Of a stretch of DNA of 25,284 nucleotides, positions 22,620-25,284 are shown piece after piece (the first letter of the stretch is position 1; every line of letters starts with the position of its first letter). The DNA comes from JAAYXU01 sp050942555 (GTDB taxonomy: Bacteria > Bacillota > Clostridia > Christensenellales > UMGS416), in the NCBI GenBank assembly GCA_050942555.1, contig JBMNNN010000010.1:1-25284 (forward strand). Reading direction: 5' to 3'. Position numbers and translations under genes: made by a program. Under the pieces are notes generated by a model. That model made no database searches and was not told the origin of the DNA. It worked only from the letters and a program-made list of their open reading frames with translations.

Positions 22620-23704
22620 GGGTCGTTCCAATCCATGAACTGCAGCCCGGCATGCGGCTGGGCAGGGATGTTTGCAGCGCCTACGGCGAACTGTATCTAA
22701 GAAGGGACACGCTGCTGACCGGTGAATACATACGCAGACTGCAGGCGCTCGGTTTTAGCGGAATCGTCATCGACGATCCGCTGTCCGAGGGCATAGAGCT
22801 CGCCGATCTTGTGGACAGCGCGCTGCGCAACAGGGCGGTGTGCAAGGTCAGGGAGCTCTACCTGCGGGGCGCGGCCGGGTCGCTGCTGCACAAGAGCGAC
22901 TGGAAGTCGCTGGAGTCGCTGCTTCATGACATACTGTCTGAACTGCTGGAGACCGAGCAGGTCGCCAATAACATCATTGACCTAAAAACGTTCGACGATT
23001 ACACGTTCAGCCACAGCGTGAACGTGGCATTCCTATCGGTTGCCACCGGGATTTCGCTGGGGCTGAAGCGCGCCAGGCTGCAGGAGCTGCTGATGAGCGC
23101 CATCCTGCACGATATCGGCAAGATCTATGTGCCCCGCAGCATTCTCAACAAGCCCAGCGCCCTGACCGCGGAAGAGTTTGAGGTCATGAAGACCCATTCG
23201 CGGCGCGGGTATGAGTACCTGTCCCGGACCGACGATATGGTATCCCAGGACGCCTGCCTGGGCGTGCTGCATCACCACGAGCGCTTCGACGGACGGGGAT
23301 ATCCCTCCGGGCTCGCGGGTGGCCAGATCGCCGCATTTGGCCGGATCATCGCCGTATGCGACGTATACGATGCGATTACGTCAAATCGCCCCTACCGCAT
23401 GGCATGGAGTCCCTCGGAGGCGATCGAGCACATCATGGGCAACCTGTCGATACAGTTTGAGCCTGATGTCGCCCGGGCTTTTCTCAAACGCATCGCGCCT
23501 TATCCGGCAGGGACGCTCGTACAGCTCAGCGACGGACGCGCGGCCATCGTCGTCCGGAACAATCCGGGGCTTGTGTTCCGTCCCCTCGTGCGCATATACG
23601 AGCATGACGGCGAGCCTGTAACGCCGTATTTCATCGATCTGGCCTCGGACCGGACGGCGCTGAGCGTGACGATTCAGTCGGTTGTGCGCGGCAGCGCTTC
23701 ATAG
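22616..23704 (+). CDS. HD-GYP domain protein, predicted c-di-GMP phosphodiesterase
   Basis: HD-GYP enzymes hydrolyse cyclic di-GMP, lowering it and usually favouring motility. The 362-residue protein has an N-terminal region of about 110 residues without a recognised sensor fold. The HD-GYP domain follows (about 120-300): His133 in FSHSVNVA, HDIGK at 165-169, HHHERFDGRGYP at 219-230 and DVYDAITSNRPYR. All metal and GYP-motif residues look intact. About 60 further residues follow. No membrane segment is seen. It overlaps csrA by ATGA and is the last gene of the sigma-28 transcription unit. Confidence 0.92.
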   Translation: MRVVPIHELQPGMRLGRDVCSAYGELYLRRDTLLTGEYIRRLQALGFSGIVIDDPLSEGIELADLVDSALRNRAVCKVRELYLRGAAGSLLHKSDWKSLESLLHDILSELLETEQVANNIIDLKTFDDYTFSHSVNVAFLSVATGISLGLKRARLQELLMSAILHDIGKIYVPRSILNKPSALTAEEFEVMKTHSRRGYEYLSRTDDMVSQDACLGVLHHHERFDGRGYPSGLAGGQIAAFGRIIAVCDVYDAITSNRPYRMAWSPSEAIEHIMGNLSIQFEPDVARAFLKRIAPYPAGTLVQLSDGRAAIVVRNNPGLVFRPLVRIYEHDGEPVTPYFIDLASDRTALSVTIQSVVRGSAS

Positions 23705-23727
23705 GCCGCCTGCGCGGCGATCTTATT
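23705..23727 (+). terminator. Weak hairpin after the HD-GYP gene
   Basis: GCCGC (23705-23709) and GCGGC (23714-23718) pair around CTGC directly after the stop codon, followed by GATCTTATT. The stem is only 5 bp and the T-run is interrupted, so termination here is only likely. It lies in the 54-bp gap between the convergent flagellar and ECF operons. Confidence 0.35.
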
Positions 23728-23758
23728 ACCCGCACAGAAAGCAGACCGTATGCCGCTG

Positions 23759-24046
23759 TTATGCCCGCGTAGCGGCCGCAGGCTTTTTACTCTCCGTGCG
23801 CCGTGCGGCCATCGCTCCCAGCGCGCTCATATGCCGCAGCGAGGGAGCGCGGTAGCGGTCCGACAGCCTGCGGGCGATATCGGGGGGTATCTGCGCGCGG
23901 ATGAGCTCCCGCCGGAATATGCGTCGGGCGCGCGCGGCGCGGACCTTCCAGACAAGTCCACGGACGAGAAGCACCCAGAGAGCCGCCAGGAGCCGCAACC
24001 AGCCCCGCAGGCTCCTGGGCCGCCTTCCTTTTTTGATCGCGCTCAT
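23759..24046 (-). CDS. Hypothetical basic membrane-associated small protein (95 aa)
   Basis: I do not recognise this protein. It begins MSAIKKGRRPRSLRGW and has a hydrophobic stretch at about 16-35 (LRLLAALWVLLVRGLVW) flanked by many Arg/Lys, suggesting an N-terminal membrane anchor with a basic cytoplasmic side. Residues about 43-64 (FRRELIRAQIPPDIARRLSD, then RY) match a motif in the 86-aa protein encoded just upstream. Its ATG overlaps that gene's stop as ATGA, so it is the last gene of the ECF sigma operon. A long open frame on the opposite strand has no independent support. Confidence 0.65.
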   Translation of the reverse strand: MSAIKKGRRPRSLRGWLRLLAALWVLLVRGLVWKVRAARARRIFRRELIRAQIPPDIARRLSDRYRAPSLRHMSALGAMAARRTESKKPAAATRA

Positions 24047-24303
24047 TTGTCCTTGTCTACGGACTTTATCAGGTCGTTGAGGCTGAACATGTACTTCTCG
24101 GTCAGCTTGAGTGCGACGTCCTCCGGAACGCCCGACTGGAGCAGTTCCCTGTAGAACGCGCCGACCGATTTTCCGGCATTTCCGCCGGCTTCGGGCGAGT
24201 ACATGACCTTATTGATGCCTTCCAGCATCCTGGGGATTTTGGTGGAAATCTCGTCGAGCAGTTCGCCGATTTCCTTTACCGGGATATCGCTGTGATCATT
24301 CAT
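24043..24303 (-). CDS. Hypothetical small acidic helical protein (86 aa)
   Basis: I do not recognise this protein. It is probably helical, soluble and has no cysteine. Residues about 50-75 contain AFYRELLQSGVPEDVALKLT then EKYMFSLNDLIKSV, a motif shared with the next gene. Three ATG codons occur in a row (24309, 24306, 24303). TAGGAGGTT lies directly before the first, so the third (spacing about 8) is the best start. Its stop overlaps the next start as ATGA. It belongs to the operon of the ECF sigma factor and anti-sigma factor. Confidence 0.75.
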   Translation of the reverse strand: MNDHSDIPVKEIGELLDEISTKIPRMLEGINKVMYSPEAGGNAGKSVGAFYRELLQSGVPEDVALKLTEKYMFSLNDLIKSVDKDK

Positions 24304-24315
24304 CATCATAACCTC

Positions 24316-24450
24316 CTATTTTATATTCCAGATCGTGCGCATCTGTTCGAAATATTGTGTGACGGGGTTCACCGGAACAGATGCCCTGCTCTCCGCATCG
24401 AAGGGCCTGTGATGAGGCTGCGCATACGCGGTCGATTTATTTGTGTACAT
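24316..24450 (-). CDS. Small ORF (44 aa) in the ECF sigma operon
   Basis: I do not recognise this protein. It begins MYTNKSTAYAQPHHRPFDAE and ends NPVTQYFEQMRTIWNIK, a polar front part and an amphipathic, aromatic-ending tail. The start at 24450 is supported by AAGGAGCGTGAG on the - strand, which covers the end of the anti-sigma gene. It fills exactly the space between the anti-sigma gene and the 86-aa gene, ending just where the AGGAGG of the next gene begins. That tight fit supports it as a real gene. Confidence 0.6.
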   Translation of the reverse strand: MYTNKSTAYAQPHHRPFDAESRASVPVNPVTQYFEQMRTIWNIK

Positions 24451-24455
24451 CGTGC

Positions 24456-24791
24456 TCACGCTCCTTCGGGCAGGCCGCTCCTGGCGCACAGGAGCGACAG
24501 TCTGATTGTTTTGCCGGTGATTCGTACGGTATCCCGCAGCATCGACGCGGCGGTCCGGAGCGCCGCGCTCTCCGTCTGCCGCTGCAGGGCCGACCCGACG
24601 CGACGCCTTATTGCGGCGGGCAGCGGCGGGGCCTGGGCGGCGGTAACGGCTTCGACTTTGCTCCAGAGCGCAAGCTCGCTCCGGCACGCGGCGCAGCACG
24701 CCAGGTGCTCGAGCGCCTCGGCTTCGGTGTGCGCGTCGAGACTTCCTCCCAGAAGCTCTGGTAGCAGCATCGCGATCTCTTCACAGCGCAT
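24456..24791 (-). CDS. Soluble zinc-binding anti-sigma factor (ZAS type)
   Basis: This small protein (111 aa from ATG 24791) is predicted to bind and inhibit the ECF sigma factor encoded just upstream. It has the ZAS motif H-x3-C-x2-C in EHLACCAACRSEL, with an additional Cys in the motif and another near the N-terminus (MRCEE) that could be the fourth ligand. No membrane segment is seen, so it is a cytoplasmic anti-sigma, often redox- or metal-responsive. AAGGAG lies 7 bases before ATG 24791; the upstream ATG at 24797 is too close to it. It overlaps or abuts the sigma gene stop. Confidence 0.82.
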   Translation of the reverse strand: MRCEEIAMLLPELLGGSLDAHTEAEALEHLACCAACRSELALWSKVEAVTAAQAPPLPAAIRRRVGSALQRQTESAALRTAASMLRDTVRITGKTIRLSLLCARSGLPEGA

Positions 24792-24793
24792 GA

Positions 24794-25264
24794 TCATGCT
24801 CCTTCCATTTGTTCCCGCAGCGCCGCGCGAATGCGGCTCATGCGGGACTTGACGGTACCCTCGGCGACCTCCAGCACGGCGGCGGCCTCCGCGTATGTGA
24901 GGCCTACCACCAGCACCAGCGTGAGGAGCTCCCGTTGCTCGGGCGAGAGAGAGGCCATCGCAGACTCGAGCAGTATCCGGCTGTCGGCCGCGTCCGCGAA
25001 ATCCTCGGCGGACTCCCCGGCAGGCACAGGCTGCGCGCGCTCCCGCTCGCGGCGGCGGGTCTCGTCAGCCAGCTTATGGCGAGCGATGCCGATGAGCCAT
25101 GTCAGGGGCCGGGACGCGCCCGCGAAGCGATGCTGCTGCCGCCAGGCGGCCAGAAATGTTTCCTGCATGAGATCGGCCGCGGTGTCCTCGTCAAATCCCC
25201 GGCTGCGGATATATCGGTACACCGCCTGCGCATTTTGCTCGTACAGCTTGCCGATATCGGCCAT
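24794..25264 (-). CDS. ECF-type RNA polymerase sigma factor
   Basis: This is a 156-residue group 4 sigma factor. Region 2 (about 8-70) contains VYRYIRSRGFDEDTAADLMQ and ETFLAAWRQ, then PLTWLIGIARHKLADETRRR. Region 4 (about 100-150) contains LSPEQRELLTL and LTYAEAAAVLEVAEGTVKSR with MSRIRAALRE, the expected helix-turn-helix. The linker between regions is acidic. GGGAGG precedes ATG 25264, so the start is secure. The window ends 20 bp upstream, so its promoter is not visible. It heads a five-gene - strand operon convergent with the flagellar cluster. Its target genes are unknown, though ECF factors usually control their own operon. Confidence 0.92.
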   Translation of the reverse strand: MADIGKLYEQNAQAVYRYIRSRGFDEDTAADLMQETFLAAWRQQHRFAGASRPLTWLIGIARHKLADETRRRERERAQPVPAGESAEDFADAADSRILLESAMASLSPEQRELLTLVLVVGLTYAEAAAVLEVAEGTVKSRMSRIRAALREQMEGA

Positions 25265-25284
25265 GCAGCGCCTCCCGCCTTTCA

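Noticed and set aside
23750..24154. 134-codon open frame on the + strand after the HD-GYP gene
   Set aside because: It is opposite the 95-aa and 86-aa genes, which have ribosome binding sites, ATGA coupling and a shared motif. The + frame is low-complexity and has no ribosome binding site.

Overview
This window is almost entirely one large flagellar gene cluster from a high-G+C, Gram-positive-type bacterium. The likely host is a Clostridia-like member of the Bacillota. Supporting signs are the gene set (FlbD, the FliW/CsrA pair, FlgM/FlgN, a MotE-like protein, a short Gram-positive style FlgD) and the absence of the L- and P-ring genes flgH and flgI. Ribosome binding sites are strong AGGAGG-type, and genes are tightly packed with ATGA/GTGA overlaps. 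The species cannot be named from this sequence.

Region 1 (1-17189, all + strand) is the early/middle flagellar operon. Its order is fliG-fliH-fliI-fliJ-(motE-like)-fliK-flgD-flgE-flbD-motA-motB-[33-aa ORF]-fliL-fliM-fliO-fliP-fliQ-fliR-flhB-flhA-fliA. It encodes the switch protein FliG/FliM, the export ATPase complex FliHIJ, the export gate FliPQR-FlhBA, the hook and its cap and length ruler, the stator MotAB, and the flagellar sigma factor. Three things stand out. FlgD carries a C-terminal NlpC/P60 cell-wall hydrolase domain with its catalytic Cys/His/His in place. fliK is split by an apparent one-base frameshift in a C-rich tract. A structured 228-bp leader with a small translationally coupled ORF precedes fliL. 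No fliN/fliY, flhF, flhG or chemotaxis gene lies in the places they often occupy.

Region 2 (17190-23704, + strand) starts directly after fliA with a near-consensus sigma-28 promoter (TAAG-N15-GCCGATAT). It reads flgF/flgG-type rod genes, flgM, flgN, flgK, flgL, fliW, csrA and an HD-GYP protein. This couples completion of the rod and hook, anti-sigma export and the FliW/CsrA post-transcriptional switch to FliA activity. It also adds a predicted c-di-GMP phosphodiesterase translationally coupled to csrA.

Region 3 (23759-25284, - strand) converges on region 2. It is a separate operon: an ECF sigma factor, a small soluble zinc-binding anti-sigma factor, and three small proteins I do not recognise. 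Two of these share a 22-residue motif. This is the least explained part of the window.

No tRNA, rRNA, CRISPR array, insertion sequence or phage gene was seen. No stretch above 300 bp lacks coding potential once the displaced 5' part of fliK (4189-4434) is counted.
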